A stretch of 64,000 nucleotides of DNA. It comes from an uncultured Elusimicrobia bacterium. GTDB lineage: Bacteria; Elusimicrobiota; Elusimicrobia; UBA1565; UBA9628. The stretch is taken from assembly GCA_903830945.1 (NCBI GenBank), contig CAIKVT010000026.1:122395-186394 (forward strand). Reading direction: 5' to 3'. Numbering within the stretch: the first letter of the stretch is position 1; each line of letters begins with the position of its first letter. A model generated the notes under the pieces. That model ran no database searches, was not told the DNA's origin, and saw only the letters and a program-made list of their open reading frames with translations. Below are positions 1-7,377 of the stretch, in pieces. Position numbers and translations under genes: made by a program.

Positions 1-702
1 GTCTCGGGGGATCTGACCATCCCGCCGATCCGCTTCTCCTATTTCGACCCGACGCGCCGGGAATACGTCGGGGTCGTCACTGCGCCCCTGACCGTCTCCG
101 TCGCGCCTGGAGAACCCAACGCGACTCCGGCCGTAGGCTACGTGGCTCAAGCCGCTGCCATGGCCCCTGGCCTCACCCGGGTCAACGAGGACATCTCCTA
201 CCTCCAGACCCGGATGCAATCACCTCTTTTGACCCAGGCCTTGGAAGCCGTGGCCTCGGCCGGGCCGGTCCATGCCGTGCCGCTGCTCTTCTTCTTCTGG
301 ACCCTGGGATTGGCCTTCCTCCGTGGACTCTCAGCCTCCGACCCCAAGGGAGCCCAGTTCCGCGGCGCCTGGAAGTCCGCCTCGATCCGGCTCCGGGCCG
401 CCCAGAAAGCGGCCGACTCCCGGGAGGCGGCCGGCCTTCTGACCGAGGCCTTGACGGGCTTTCTCGCCGACAAGCTAAGCGAGCCGGCTTCGGGCCTGAC
501 CATGCGCCGCGTCTCAGAGCTATTGCAGATGCGCCAACCTCAAATCCCAGCCCAGGCCATCAAGCGCATCCGCGCTCTCTGGGAAGATCTTGATTCACGA
601 CGCTTCGCCCCTGCTTCAGGTGGCGCCGAGGAGGATGGCGCCGTCTTGCGCCAGGAACTCAGCGATCTGCTCCACAGCCTGGATAAGGAGTTCAAACGAT
701 GA
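1..702 (+). CDS. batD: BatD-like protein, C-terminal part (5' end outside window)
   Basis: The frame is open from base 1, so only the C-terminal ~233 residues are visible. The first residues read IPPIRFSYFDP and then a Y, the end of the last Ig-like domain typical of BatD proteins of the Bat aerotolerance operon. One membrane segment follows (about nt 268-321), then a cytoplasmic helical tail. BatD is a membrane-anchored protein with a large periplasmic part; its biochemical role is not well defined. The stop overlaps the next start (ATGA), and that gene is a BatE-like TPR protein, which fits the usual batD-batE order. The family call rests on the short motif and the neighbour; the N-terminal domains cannot be checked. 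Confidence 0.72.
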   Translation, partial: VSGDLTIPPIRFSYFDPTRREYVGVVTAPLTVSVAPGEPNATPAVGYVAQAAAMAPGLTRVNEDISYLQTRMQSPLLTQALEAVASAGPVHAVPLLFFFWTLGLAFLRGLSASDPKGAQFRGAWKSASIRLRAAQKAADSREAAGLLTEALTGFLADKLSEPASGLTMRRVSELLQMRQPQIPAQAIKRIRALWEDLDSRRFAPASGGAEEDGAVLRQELSDLLHSLDKEFKR

Positions 703-1424
703 CTTCCGCGCTCCTCGCCGCAGCCATGCTGGCCGCGCCGCTATGGGGGGGTGCCGCCCGATCGGAGGGCCAGCGGTTCTACGACCTCGGGGATTACCCA
801 GCCGCAGCCGACTGGTATCTTCAGGCCGTCCGCGCCGAACCCCGCAACGCAAGCCTACATTACAACCTGGGTGATTCCCTGTTCAAGAGCGGCAAGACCG
901 GACGAGCCATCGCCGCCTATGAGCGGGCTTTCCTCATCCGGCCGCGGGACGCGGACATCCGCCAGAACCTGGATTACACGCTGCGGCGGGCCGGCGAAGA
1001 ACTGACGCCGGCCGGCGTGCCGCCGCTGTTGTTCCAGACCTTCCATCTCTTCAGCGAACGTGAGCTGGCCGGCCTGCAATGGCTGGCATGCTGGCTGATG
1101 CTCGTGCTGTCAGGTCTATGCCTCTGGCGGCAGGCCCTGCGCCCGCGCCTGCTGTCCTGGACGGGAGCGGCTGCGACCCTCTGGCTCGTCCTAGGCGGCT
1201 GGTGGCTAGCCGTCCGGGGAGTCACTCCGCAACGGCGCGGGGTCATCGTGACCCCTGCCGCGGAGTTGCGCAGCGGCCCGGGCGAAAATTTCAACGTCAG
1301 CTTCACCATCCCCGAAGGCCGGCGGGTGCAGGTCCTTTCAGCCGACGGGACCTGGCTGGAGGTCGGGGTCTTGAAGGAAGGCGCAAAAGGTTGGCTCCCG
1401 GCTGCCGCAGTCGAAGAACTCTAA
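699..1424 (+). CDS. batE: BatE-like TPR and SH3-domain membrane protein
   Basis: 241 residues. A signal peptide or membrane anchor (1-23) is followed by about two TPR units (roughly 25-95; for example AEPRNASLHYNLGDSLFKSG), two hydrophobic segments (about 125-145 and 155-172) and a C-terminal bacterial SH3-like domain (about 180-241) with the pattern ELRSGPGENF. This matches BatE-type proteins of the Bat operon, thought to act as periplasmic scaffolds for BatA-BatD. The ATG overlaps the batD stop by 4 bases, so translation is probably coupled. The downstream gene is on the other strand, so this is the last gene of the operon. Confidence 0.72.
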   Translation: MTSALLAAAMLAAPLWGGAARSEGQRFYDLGDYPAAADWYLQAVRAEPRNASLHYNLGDSLFKSGKTGRAIAAYERAFLIRPRDADIRQNLDYTLRRAGEELTPAGVPPLLFQTFHLFSERELAGLQWLACWLMLVLSGLCLWRQALRPRLLSWTGAAATLWLVLGGWWLAVRGVTPQRRGVIVTPAAELRSGPGENFNVSFTIPEGRRVQVLSADGTWLEVGVLKEGAKGWLPAAAVEEL

Positions 1425-1438
1425 CGCGCTACCGCGCC

Positions 1439-2053
1439 CTAGGGGTTGAAGGGCTCCACCGGGGTGACCGGCACAAGCGAGAGGGGCTGTGGAGCGGCTG
1501 GTTTCTCGCCAGACGGAACGCCCACAGCCGCGACAGCCGTGCTCTTAGCCCCGGGATGCTCCGCAGCCGCCTTGGCGACCGCTGGTTTTCTCTTCCCCGC
1601 GAGCTTCTTCTTGCCTTTTCTATCAGCCTTTCCTACGGCCAGCGCCTTCTTCCCGCGGGCCGGCTTGACGGCGGAGGAAGTCTTCTTGGCTTGGCCGCGC
1701 TCCTTGCCCGAACCCGCGCTTTCCGCCTCTGCCGCAGGGGCGGAGAGCTCATCTGCCGTATAGCTGTCACCGCCCTCTGGGGCGACCGACGACTCCGACG
1801 CAGGCTCAGCGGCTGTTGGTTTCGCATCGGCGGACTGCTCTTTCACCTCGGCCGATGCCGTTGATCCCTCTGCGGCGAGAGGTTCTTTCACATCGGAAGA
1901 CTGCGCCGATTCCCCTGCGGCGGACGACTCCTCGGAAGCGGCCTGTTCTCCGGATCCCGCAGCCGGCGCGGACTGAGATGCGGCGGGCTCATCCTTTCCC
2001 TGGCCCCGCGCGGGAACGACCGCCAGAAGCAACGACAGCATCAGCCAAAACAT
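1439..2053 (-). CDS. Ala/Ser/Lys-rich secreted low-complexity protein
   Basis: 204 residues from the chosen ATG. A clear signal peptide (MFWLMLSLLLAVVPARG) is followed by an Ala/Ser/Glu/Pro-rich stretch and then a Lys/Arg/Ala-rich stretch, with no recognisable fold. The start at 2053 is preferred to the in-frame ATG at 2074 because a TATAAT -10 element lies at 2063-2068 on the minus strand, so the longer form would begin upstream of the transcript. The product is probably a periplasmic or envelope-linked disordered polypeptide; no function is assigned. It converges on batE with a 14-base gap, and no terminator hairpin is evident between them. Confidence 0.5.
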   Translation of the reverse strand: MFWLMLSLLLAVVPARGQGKDEPAASQSAPAAGSGEQAASEESSAAGESAQSSDVKEPLAAEGSTASAEVKEQSADAKPTAAEPASESSVAPEGGDSYTADELSAPAAEAESAGSGKERGQAKKTSSAVKPARGKKALAVGKADRKGKKKLAGKRKPAVAKAAAEHPGAKSTAVAAVGVPSGEKPAAPQPLSLVPVTPVEPFNP

Positions 2054-2062
2054 TTCCGTAAG

Positions 2063-2068
2063 ATTATA
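2063..2068 (-). promoter_or_regulatory. -10 element (TATAAT) for the Ala/Lys-rich gene
   Basis: A perfect TATAAT on the minus strand ends 9 bases before the ATG at 2053. The expected transcription start is about 2056, which would give a nearly leaderless mRNA. Confidence 0.5.
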
Positions 2069-2103
2069 TCCCATTTCATGCTACGAAAATATTTCAAGAA
2101 AAA

Positions 2104-2112
2104 TGTTAGAAT
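2104..2112 (+). promoter_or_regulatory. Extended -10 element (TGTTAGAAT)
   Basis: TG-T-TAGAAT lies 12 bases upstream of the ATG at 2125, giving an expected transcript start near 2119. No good -35 hexamer is visible. The same pattern recurs at other gene starts in this window. Confidence 0.5.
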
Positions 2113-2124
2113 CCAAACGGTTTC

Positions 2125-4056
2125 ATGGCACCTTCGAATATCCTCGCCCTTTTCGGGAAAGAAGAACGCACGCCCTCCAAGGACGGCGGGCCCTTGCCCA
2201 TCGCCTTGATGTGGGCCGGGTTTGGGATGATGGGAACTGCCGCCGCCGCCCTCATCCTGCGGCAGGGAGGAGGTGTCGTCACCGGCGCGGCTCTCCTGAG
2301 CGGAATCTTCCTGGCGGCTCTGGGCGGGAGATGCCGCTTCATAGCCGAACTCCCGCGACGGCCTCTGCCGGCCCTAGCAGCACCCGCGGCAGTCCTGTTC
2401 TCCGCGGCGGTCCTGATGCCCCTTATCGGCCTGCGCGCCACAGGCCTGGCCGGCGCGGCCTTGGGCTTGACCGGCTGGATAAAAATCCGCGCCGGCCAGG
2501 CCCACGGCGTCGCAGCCGAGCCGCCGCCGGCATGGCTGCTGGCTTTGGCCGGAGCCGCGGCCGTGGCCTGGGCGCGCTGCCTGGGACTGCTCTGGGGACA
2601 TTCCTTCTACGCTTTTTGCGGCCTCTGTATCGGAGCCGGCGCAGGGACCGCCTGCGGCCTCTGGCTGAAAGGACGCTGCGCTCCGATCCTCGATGCCGCC
2701 GGGCTGCCGCGCCGCCTCTTCGTATTCGTCTCGGCACTGGCCGGCCTGCTGGGCCTTTGCTGGCTGCGGTTCATCGGCATCAACGCCGGCGCCGCCGAAT
2801 ACCTCTTCTGCGGACTGCAGGGACCGGGAGACCTGCTGTTCATCGTCGGCCAGTCCACCCTGGCTCTGATGCTCTGGAGCGCCCTGCTGACCATGGCCTG
2901 GCCAGCGCCGCCGAGCGCCGTAGGGACGTCCTCAGGATGGACGCGGGCATCCGGCGCGCTCCTGGCCGCGGCCGGTCCCTTAGCCGCCTGGGCCCTCATC
3001 CCACGCCTGGGCGCGGCCGAGACAGCAGCACTCTGCCATCTGGCCCTTGCCGCGCTGAGCCTCGCCGCCGACCGCCAGCCCCTCCTGCGCAGGCCGGTCC
3101 TTTCCCGGATCGCGCTCGTGGGTTTAGCTTTCGCCCCGCTCATGGCCTGGCAGTGCCGCGATCTCTTCGCCGACGTCTGGCTCAATCGCCTCAACGCCGC
3201 CTGGGCCGGCGGCCGATATCTCGCCCGCGCCGAGGACGGGCGGGAACTGCTGGCCGTCTACCGGTTCTCATCCGGAGTCCCAGTCCTACTGCGCGACGGC
3301 GCCGCCTGGGTCAACGCCCCGACAGAGGCCAGGCGCGAGGCGCACCTGCCGCTCCTGTTGCAAGGCTCCCCGCGCCGCATCCTAATGCTGGACGTGCGCA
3401 ATCCCCTGGCCATCATATCCGCCATGGCCCATGGGGCGGAGATACTGGCCGTCGACTCCCACCCCGGCGCCAAAATCATCCTGCGCTCCCTGTCCCCGAT
3501 GCCCTGGCCACCGGAGTCACCATCAGTCAACGGCGGGCGCCTGAGCTGGACTCGAGCGGACCCGCGCCGCTATCTGCGCGCCGCCGGCCCCTCCTTCGAC
3601 GCCATCATCGAAGAACTCCCGTTCCCGGCACCCGGATGGAGCCGCCTCACCACGCGTGAGGCCTTCCAAGAGTTACGCGGACGTCTGACCCCGGCGGGCT
3701 TGGCGGCCCTGCGCCTACCCGCGCCGTATCCGCCGCGCGACCTTGCCAAGACCTTGCGCACCGCGCGCAGCGTCTTCGCCCATGTCGGGGGCTATGAACT
3801 GCCGGGGGGCTACCTCCTGATATGCTCCGCCCAACCCCTAATGGCACAACCCGCTGCGCTGCTGGCCCGGCGCAACGTATTCGTCCAAGCCGACGACCTC
3901 CGACTGGAGGAAGACCTGCCGCGGCTGCGCTGGGACGATTTCTCCGATATGACTCCAGCGTTAGCGGCCCTGAAGCCAGGCAGCGACGATCGGTTCTCCG
4001 ACTTTTTTCAACTTCCAGGACTCCCGCGCCCCCAGCAGATATCAGAAGAACCCTGA
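2125..4056 (+). CDS. Polytopic membrane protein with spermidine-synthase-like C-terminal domain
   Basis: 643 residues. About ten to twelve hydrophobic segments fill residues 25-355. A soluble C-terminal half (about 360-643) resembles the Rossmann part of membrane-fused spermidine synthases, with the pattern RRILMLDVRNPLAIISAMAHG followed by an acidic strand end ILAVDSHP. The glycine-rich GGGDG loop of true polyamine aminopropyltransferases is replaced by DVRNPLA, so AdoMet or decarboxylated-AdoMet binding is doubtful. Such fused membrane/spermidine-synthase-like proteins occur widely in environmental bacteria without a known role. The gene stands alone behind its own -10 element. Confidence 0.6.
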   Translation: MAPSNILALFGKEERTPSKDGGPLPIALMWAGFGMMGTAAAALILRQGGGVVTGAALLSGIFLAALGGRCRFIAELPRRPLPALAAPAAVLFSAAVLMPLIGLRATGLAGAALGLTGWIKIRAGQAHGVAAEPPPAWLLALAGAAAVAWARCLGLLWGHSFYAFCGLCIGAGAGTACGLWLKGRCAPILDAAGLPRRLFVFVSALAGLLGLCWLRFIGINAGAAEYLFCGLQGPGDLLFIVGQSTLALMLWSALLTMAWPAPPSAVGTSSGWTRASGALLAAAGPLAAWALIPRLGAAETAALCHLALAALSLAADRQPLLRRPVLSRIALVGLAFAPLMAWQCRDLFADVWLNRLNAAWAGGRYLARAEDGRELLAVYRFSSGVPVLLRDGAAWVNAPTEARREAHLPLLLQGSPRRILMLDVRNPLAIISAMAHGAEILAVDSHPGAKIILRSLSPMPWPPESPSVNGGRLSWTRADPRRYLRAAGPSFDAIIEELPFPAPGWSRLTTREAFQELRGRLTPAGLAALRLPAPYPPRDLAKTLRTARSVFAHVGGYELPGGYLLICSAQPLMAQPAALLARRNVFVQADDLRLEEDLPRLRWDDFSDMTPALAALKPGSDDRFSDFFQLPGLPRPQQISEEP

Positions 4057-4077
4057 CTCACAGCTGATAGGTCGAGA

Positions 4078-4593
4078 ATGAAAAACGCATCGATAAACTT
4101 CGTCGCGATTGATTTCGAGACCGCGGACCAAGGCCGAGACAGCGCCTGCGCCGTGGGCTTGGTCACGGTATGCAACGGCAAGATCGTCAAACGAGAAAGT
4201 CATCTGATCAGACCGCCAAGACGGACTTTCATCTTCTCCCACATTCACGGCATCGAATGGTCTCACGTGGAAAACCAGCCGACCTTCGCTGCGCTGTGGC
4301 CTCAGCTGAAGCAGAGTCTGGCCGGCGCGGACTATCTCGCGGCGCATAACGCCGGTTTCGACAGCGGAGTCCTTAACGCCTGTTGCTCGGCGGCAGGCGT
4401 TGAGACGCCCGCCGTGCCATTCCTGTGCACCGTCAAGCTTGCCCGCAGAGCCTGGTCTATCCGCCCCACGAAACTTCCCGACGTCTGCCGGCATTTAGGC
4501 CTCAAGCTCAACCATCATGATGCCCTTTCAGACGCCGAAGCCTGCGCAAGCATCGTCCTCGCGGCAGCCAAAGACGGGGTTTCCCTGCTATAA
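4078..4593 (+). CDS. DnaQ-like DEDDh 3'-5' exonuclease
   Basis: 171 residues, a stand-alone exonuclease domain. The three Exo motifs are visible: IDFETAD (Exo I, DxE), HNAGFD (Exo II), and HDALSDAEACA (Exo III, DEDDh type with H and D). Length and motifs match the single-domain exonucleases related to the DNA polymerase III epsilon subunit. It removes 3' nucleotides from DNA or RNA; the substrate cannot be told from sequence. It ends 9 bases before miaB, and the promoter-like TGCTATAAT of miaB overlaps its last codons. Confidence 0.85.
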   Translation: MKNASINFVAIDFETADQGRDSACAVGLVTVCNGKIVKRESHLIRPPRRTFIFSHIHGIEWSHVENQPTFAALWPQLKQSLAGADYLAAHNAGFDSGVLNACCSAAGVETPAVPFLCTVKLARRAWSIRPTKLPDVCRHLGLKLNHHDALSDAEACASIVLAAAKDGVSLL

Positions 4594-4594
4594 T
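4586..4594 (+). promoter_or_regulatory. Extended -10 element (TGCTATAAT) upstream of miaB
   Basis: TG-C-TATAAT lies within the 3' end of the exonuclease gene, 8 bases before the miaB ATG. Transcription would begin close to the start codon. The GGAG Shine-Dalgarno motif at 4595-4598 would be upstream of that start and would serve only read-through mRNA. Confidence 0.5.
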
Positions 4595-4602
4595 GGAGAA
4601 AG

Positions 4603-5892
4603 ATGAAGTTTCATGTCATCACGCTCGGCTGTCAGATGTCCGCCGCCGACGGGGCTGAGACCGCAGCCGATTTCCGCCGACGCGGCTGGCAGGCCACAGC
4701 GGTCCCCGCGCAAGCCGACGCGATATTCCTGACCACATGCTCGGTGCGCCGCCACGCCGAAGAGCGCGCCCTCTCGCTTATCGGGCGGCTGCGCGAATGG
4801 AAGGCACAGGACCCTCGGCGTCTGCTGGTCGTGGCCGGCTGCGTGGCGCAGCGCCTGGGTTCGCGCCTGACAAAACGTTTCCCGCACATCGACTGCGTCG
4901 TCGGCGCCCGACACGCCGGACACTACGCCGAGATCGTCGCCGAAGCCTTGAAGGATCGGATTTCGGCATCGCCGCAGGCGATGCCGAAACCGCTTGCCAC
5001 CCCGCGAGGGGCGGGCATTCCGTTAGGGGGGCCGGTCCAACACCTCACCATCATACGCGGCTGCTCCTGCGCCTGTTCCTACTGCATCGTGCCCTCGGTC
5101 CGCGGCTCCGAATCCTGCCGCCCGGTCGAAGAGATACTCGACGAAGCCCACGCCCGCATCCAGAACGGCGCCCGCGAGCTGACTCTATTGGGCCAGCGCG
5201 TCAACGCGTACCGCAGCGACGGCATGGACTTTCCCGATCTATTGCGCGCGCTCGACGCCTTACCGGGCCTGCGACGCCTGCGCTTCATGAGCCCGCACCC
5301 CACCCTCTGCACCGACCGACTCGCGGCCGCCATCCGAGAGTGCCGCACGGTATGCGAGTGGGTCCACCTGCCGGCGCAGTCCGGCTGCGACCGGATACTC
5401 GGACTGATGCGCCGCGGCTACAGCCGACAACAGTTCCTAGACACGGCCGAGCGACTGCGCGCGACGGTCCCCGACGTTGTGATTTCCACCGACATTATAG
5501 TAGGATTTCCTTCAGAGACGGAGACGGATTTCACGCAGACACTGACGATGCTCGAGGAACTCCGCCCCGCGACGGCTTTCTGCTTCAAGTATTCCGCGAG
5601 AGAGACAACGCCGGCCGCCGCACTCGCAGACGACGTACCCGCGCCAGTGAAAGAAAAACGCCTCGCCGCCGTCAACGCCGCAGTCGAACGTCTTACGAGA
5701 CAAGCTTTAGATGCACAGGTCGGCGGCATCGTCGAGGTCTTAGCCGAGACTTCGACCTTCGGCCGGACGAGGACGGGCTTTAAGACGAGATGGCAGAGTC
5801 CGGCCGCAGCCGGCGACCTCATTTCAATACGCGTAAATTCCGCGACGCGCCGCACTTTGCTAGGAGACATCAATGAACCAAACACCCCATAA
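4603..5892 (+). CDS. miaB: tRNA-2-methylthio-N6-dimethylallyladenosine synthase
   Basis: 429 residues with the three MiaB parts. An N-terminal UPF0004 domain (about 1-130) has GCQMS, TTCSVR and AGCVAQR holding the auxiliary [4Fe-4S] cysteines. A radical-SAM domain (about 150-365) carries the CX3CX2C motif CSCACSYC. A C-terminal TRAM domain follows. The enzyme adds the 2-methylthio group to i6A37 in tRNA, acting after MiaA, whose gene is two positions downstream. The linker before the radical-SAM domain (nt 4961-5031) is made of a two-hairpin element also present in miaA. The variant MtaB is less likely because the motif order and the miaA neighbour favour MiaB. Confidence 0.88.
   Translation: MKFHVITLGCQMSAADGAETAADFRRRGWQATAVPAQADAIFLTTCSVRRHAEERALSLIGRLREWKAQDPRRLLVVAGCVAQRLGSRLTKRFPHIDCVVGARHAGHYAEIVAEALKDRISASPQAMPKPLATPRGAGIPLGGPVQHLTIIRGCSCACSYCIVPSVRGSESCRPVEEILDEAHARIQNGARELTLLGQRVNAYRSDGMDFPDLLRALDALPGLRRLRFMSPHPTLCTDRLAAAIRECRTVCEWVHLPAQSGCDRILGLMRRGYSRQQFLDTAERLRATVPDVVISTDIIVGFPSETETDFTQTLTMLEELRPATAFCFKYSARETTPAAALADDVPAPVKEKRLAAVNAAVERLTRQALDAQVGGIVEVLAETSTFGRTRTGFKTRWQSPAAAGDLISIRVNSATRRTLLGDINEPNTP
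4961..5031 (+). repeat. In-frame palindromic element, copy 1 (inside miaB)
   Basis: A perfect inverted repeat with 13-bp arms (4961-4973 and 4977-4989, 3-nt loop) is followed by a second short hairpin, CCCC-GCGA-GGGG (5000-5011), and the tail TTCCGTTAGGGGG (5018-5030). The second hairpin and tail are nearly identical to the copy in miaA. It encodes the linker ending PRGAGIPLGG. Confidence 0.7.
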
Positions 5893-6370
5893 GCATGAGA
5901 AGGCCGGCACGGAAAGGCGCGCGCACGCCCGTCTGCCCGTGGTGGAAGGGATGATCGAACCAATCACCGTCCAGTTCGGGCCGGGCGACGGGACCAGCGC
6001 CCCGACCGCCGCCACCGGTCAGCCGGCAATCCTCACCAATCTCTCCGCGGGGGGGATGTCTTTGCTCATGTTCCTCGAGCCGCCGCATACCCGGAGCCTG
6101 GACATGGTGCTCAGTATCCCGGGCCTGGAGCACGTAGCCATCACGGGCCGGGTCGTGCGCGTCCACCAGAGAGGGCCCACCTACAACGTGGGCATCGCCT
6201 TCACGCAGATCAGCAAGAAGCATCAGGACCAGATCAGCAAGATGGCCCTGGACCACGGCGATTGCGAGACCCGCATCTCCCTGAAGCTCCTGGAAGTCTG
6301 CGTAAAACCCTGCACCTTCCACTCCCTTTGCGCCAATCCGCAGAAGATGCCCTTCTGGCCGAAGAAATAG
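5873..6370 (+). CDS. PilZ-domain protein
   Basis: 165 residues. The PilZ signature is present: RRAHARLPV near the N-terminus (the RxxxR c-di-GMP-binding motif) and NLSAGGM further on (the D/NxSxxG motif). It is a likely cytoplasmic c-di-GMP receptor that could couple second-messenger level to motility or surface polysaccharide output; a pilT gene and a glycan locus are elsewhere in the window. A C-terminal extension has two cysteines (CVKPCTFHSLC). It overlaps the miaB 3' end by 20 bases and the miaA start region, so it probably belongs to the same transcript. The target is unknown. Confidence 0.8.
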   Translation: MNQTPHKHEKAGTERRAHARLPVVEGMIEPITVQFGPGDGTSAPTAATGQPAILTNLSAGGMSLLMFLEPPHTRSLDMVLSIPGLEHVAITGRVVRVHQRGPTYNVGIAFTQISKKHQDQISKMALDHGDCETRISLKLLEVCVKPCTFHSLCANPQKMPFWPKK

Positions 6371-7377
6371 CTTCCGCCCGGCTCTCGCCCGTCGTTCTCG
6401 TCGGACCGACGGCTTCCGGCAAGACCGAACTGGCCCTGGCCCTGGCGCGCGCCCTAGGCGGCGAGGTCGTGTCGGCCGACTCGCGCCAGATCTACCGCGA
6501 ACTCTGCGCCGGGACGGCCAAGCCCCCGCGCGACGGCCAGGGCCGCGTAGAGGGCATTGCCTACCATCTCATCGACTGCGTCCCGATCTCCGAGCCATTC
6601 GACGCGGGCCGCTTCGCCGAACTGGCCCGCGCCAAAGTGGCCGAAGTTCAGCGCCAAGGCCGAGTCCCGATCGTCGCCGGCGGCACCGGCCTCTACATCC
6701 GAGCCCTGCTGGAAGGACTCTGCGCCCTACCTCCCCGCGACGAGGCCCTGCGGCGCCGCCTGGATGAAGAAGCGCGCGCGCAGGGCCGAGACAGCCTCCA
6801 TAAACGGCTCGCCCGCGTCGACCCTGAAGCCGCCGCGGCCATCCCTCCCAACAACATCCAGCGCGTGGTGCGCGCGCTGGAAGTCTTTGAACTCACCGGC
6901 CGCCCCATCTCCGAACTTTGGCGGGAGGATCAACAAACGAGGTGCCGCGCCGACAGGCGCGGCACCCCCGCCGCCGCCCCGCGGGGGGCGGCGGTTCCGT
7001 TGGGGGGACGAATCGTCCCTTCCGTTATCCTCCGCATCGACTGGCCTCCCGAAATCCTGCGCCGCCGCATCGCCGAGCGCGCCGGACTCATGTGGCCGCG
7101 GATGCTTGATGAAGTCCGCATCCTTCTGCGCCGCTTCAGCGCAGAGGAGCCGGGCTTCCATAGCCTCGGCTACCCGGATGCAATCGCCTGCGCGCAAGAC
7201 CGGCTCGCCCCTGATGATGGGCTGGCGCGCTTGGTGAGCTCCACCTGCGCCTACGCCCGGCGCCAGCGAACCTGGTTCCGTCACCAGCTCAACGCCCAGG
7301 CCGTGGCGGGAGGCAGCCTGGAAAGCATGCTCACGCAAGCGTTGCATCTCATCTTGAGCCACCGCGTTAGCCCATGA
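6328..7377 (+). CDS. miaA: tRNA dimethylallyltransferase
   Basis: The Walker-A loop GPTASGKT and the following SADSRQIYR motif identify MiaA, which transfers a dimethylallyl group to A37 of tRNAs reading UNN codons and makes the MiaB substrate. GGTGLYIRAL and RVVRALEVFELTG are further family motifs. No ATG is available. The start is uncertain: TTG at 6328 is chosen here, TTG at 6262 is possible, and both overlap the PilZ gene. The protein is about 20-24 residues longer than usual between the RALEV motif and the following strand; that extra segment is the palindromic element at 6941-7007. The stop overlaps the hflX start (ATGA). Confidence 0.88.
   Translation: MRQSAEDALLAEEIASARLSPVVLVGPTASGKTELALALARALGGEVVSADSRQIYRELCAGTAKPPRDGQGRVEGIAYHLIDCVPISEPFDAGRFAELARAKVAEVQRQGRVPIVAGGTGLYIRALLEGLCALPPRDEALRRRLDEEARAQGRDSLHKRLARVDPEAAAAIPPNNIQRVVRALEVFELTGRPISELWREDQQTRCRADRRGTPAAAPRGAAVPLGGRIVPSVILRIDWPPEILRRRIAERAGLMWPRMLDEVRILLRRFSAEEPGFHSLGYPDAIACAQDRLAPDDGLARLVSSTCAYARRQRTWFRHQLNAQAVAGGSLESMLTQALHLILSHRVSP
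6941..7007 (+). repeat. In-frame palindromic element, copy 2 (inside miaA)
   Basis: A perfect inverted repeat with 11-bp arms (6941-6951 and 6956-6966, loop GACA) is followed by a second hairpin with 10-bp arms (6971-6980 and 6985-6994, loop GCGG) and the tail TTCCGTTGGGGGG (6995-7007). It is in the same reading frame as the miaB copy and encodes a segment ending PRGAAVPLGG. Confidence 0.75.

Noticed and set aside
2103..3659. Long Arg/Pro-rich open frame on the + strand overlapping the membrane protein gene
   Set aside because: It is an alternative frame of GC-rich sequence: Arg/Pro/Gly composition, no domains, and the membrane-protein frame has proper hydrophobic segments.
4737..5783. 348-codon + strand frame inside miaB
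   Set aside because: Arg-rich shadow frame; miaB motifs are in the other frame and complete.
5873..7377. Frameshift or gene fusion between PilZ gene and miaA because of their overlap
   Set aside because: Both proteins have complete motif sets in their own frames; the overlap is explained by the uncertain miaA start.
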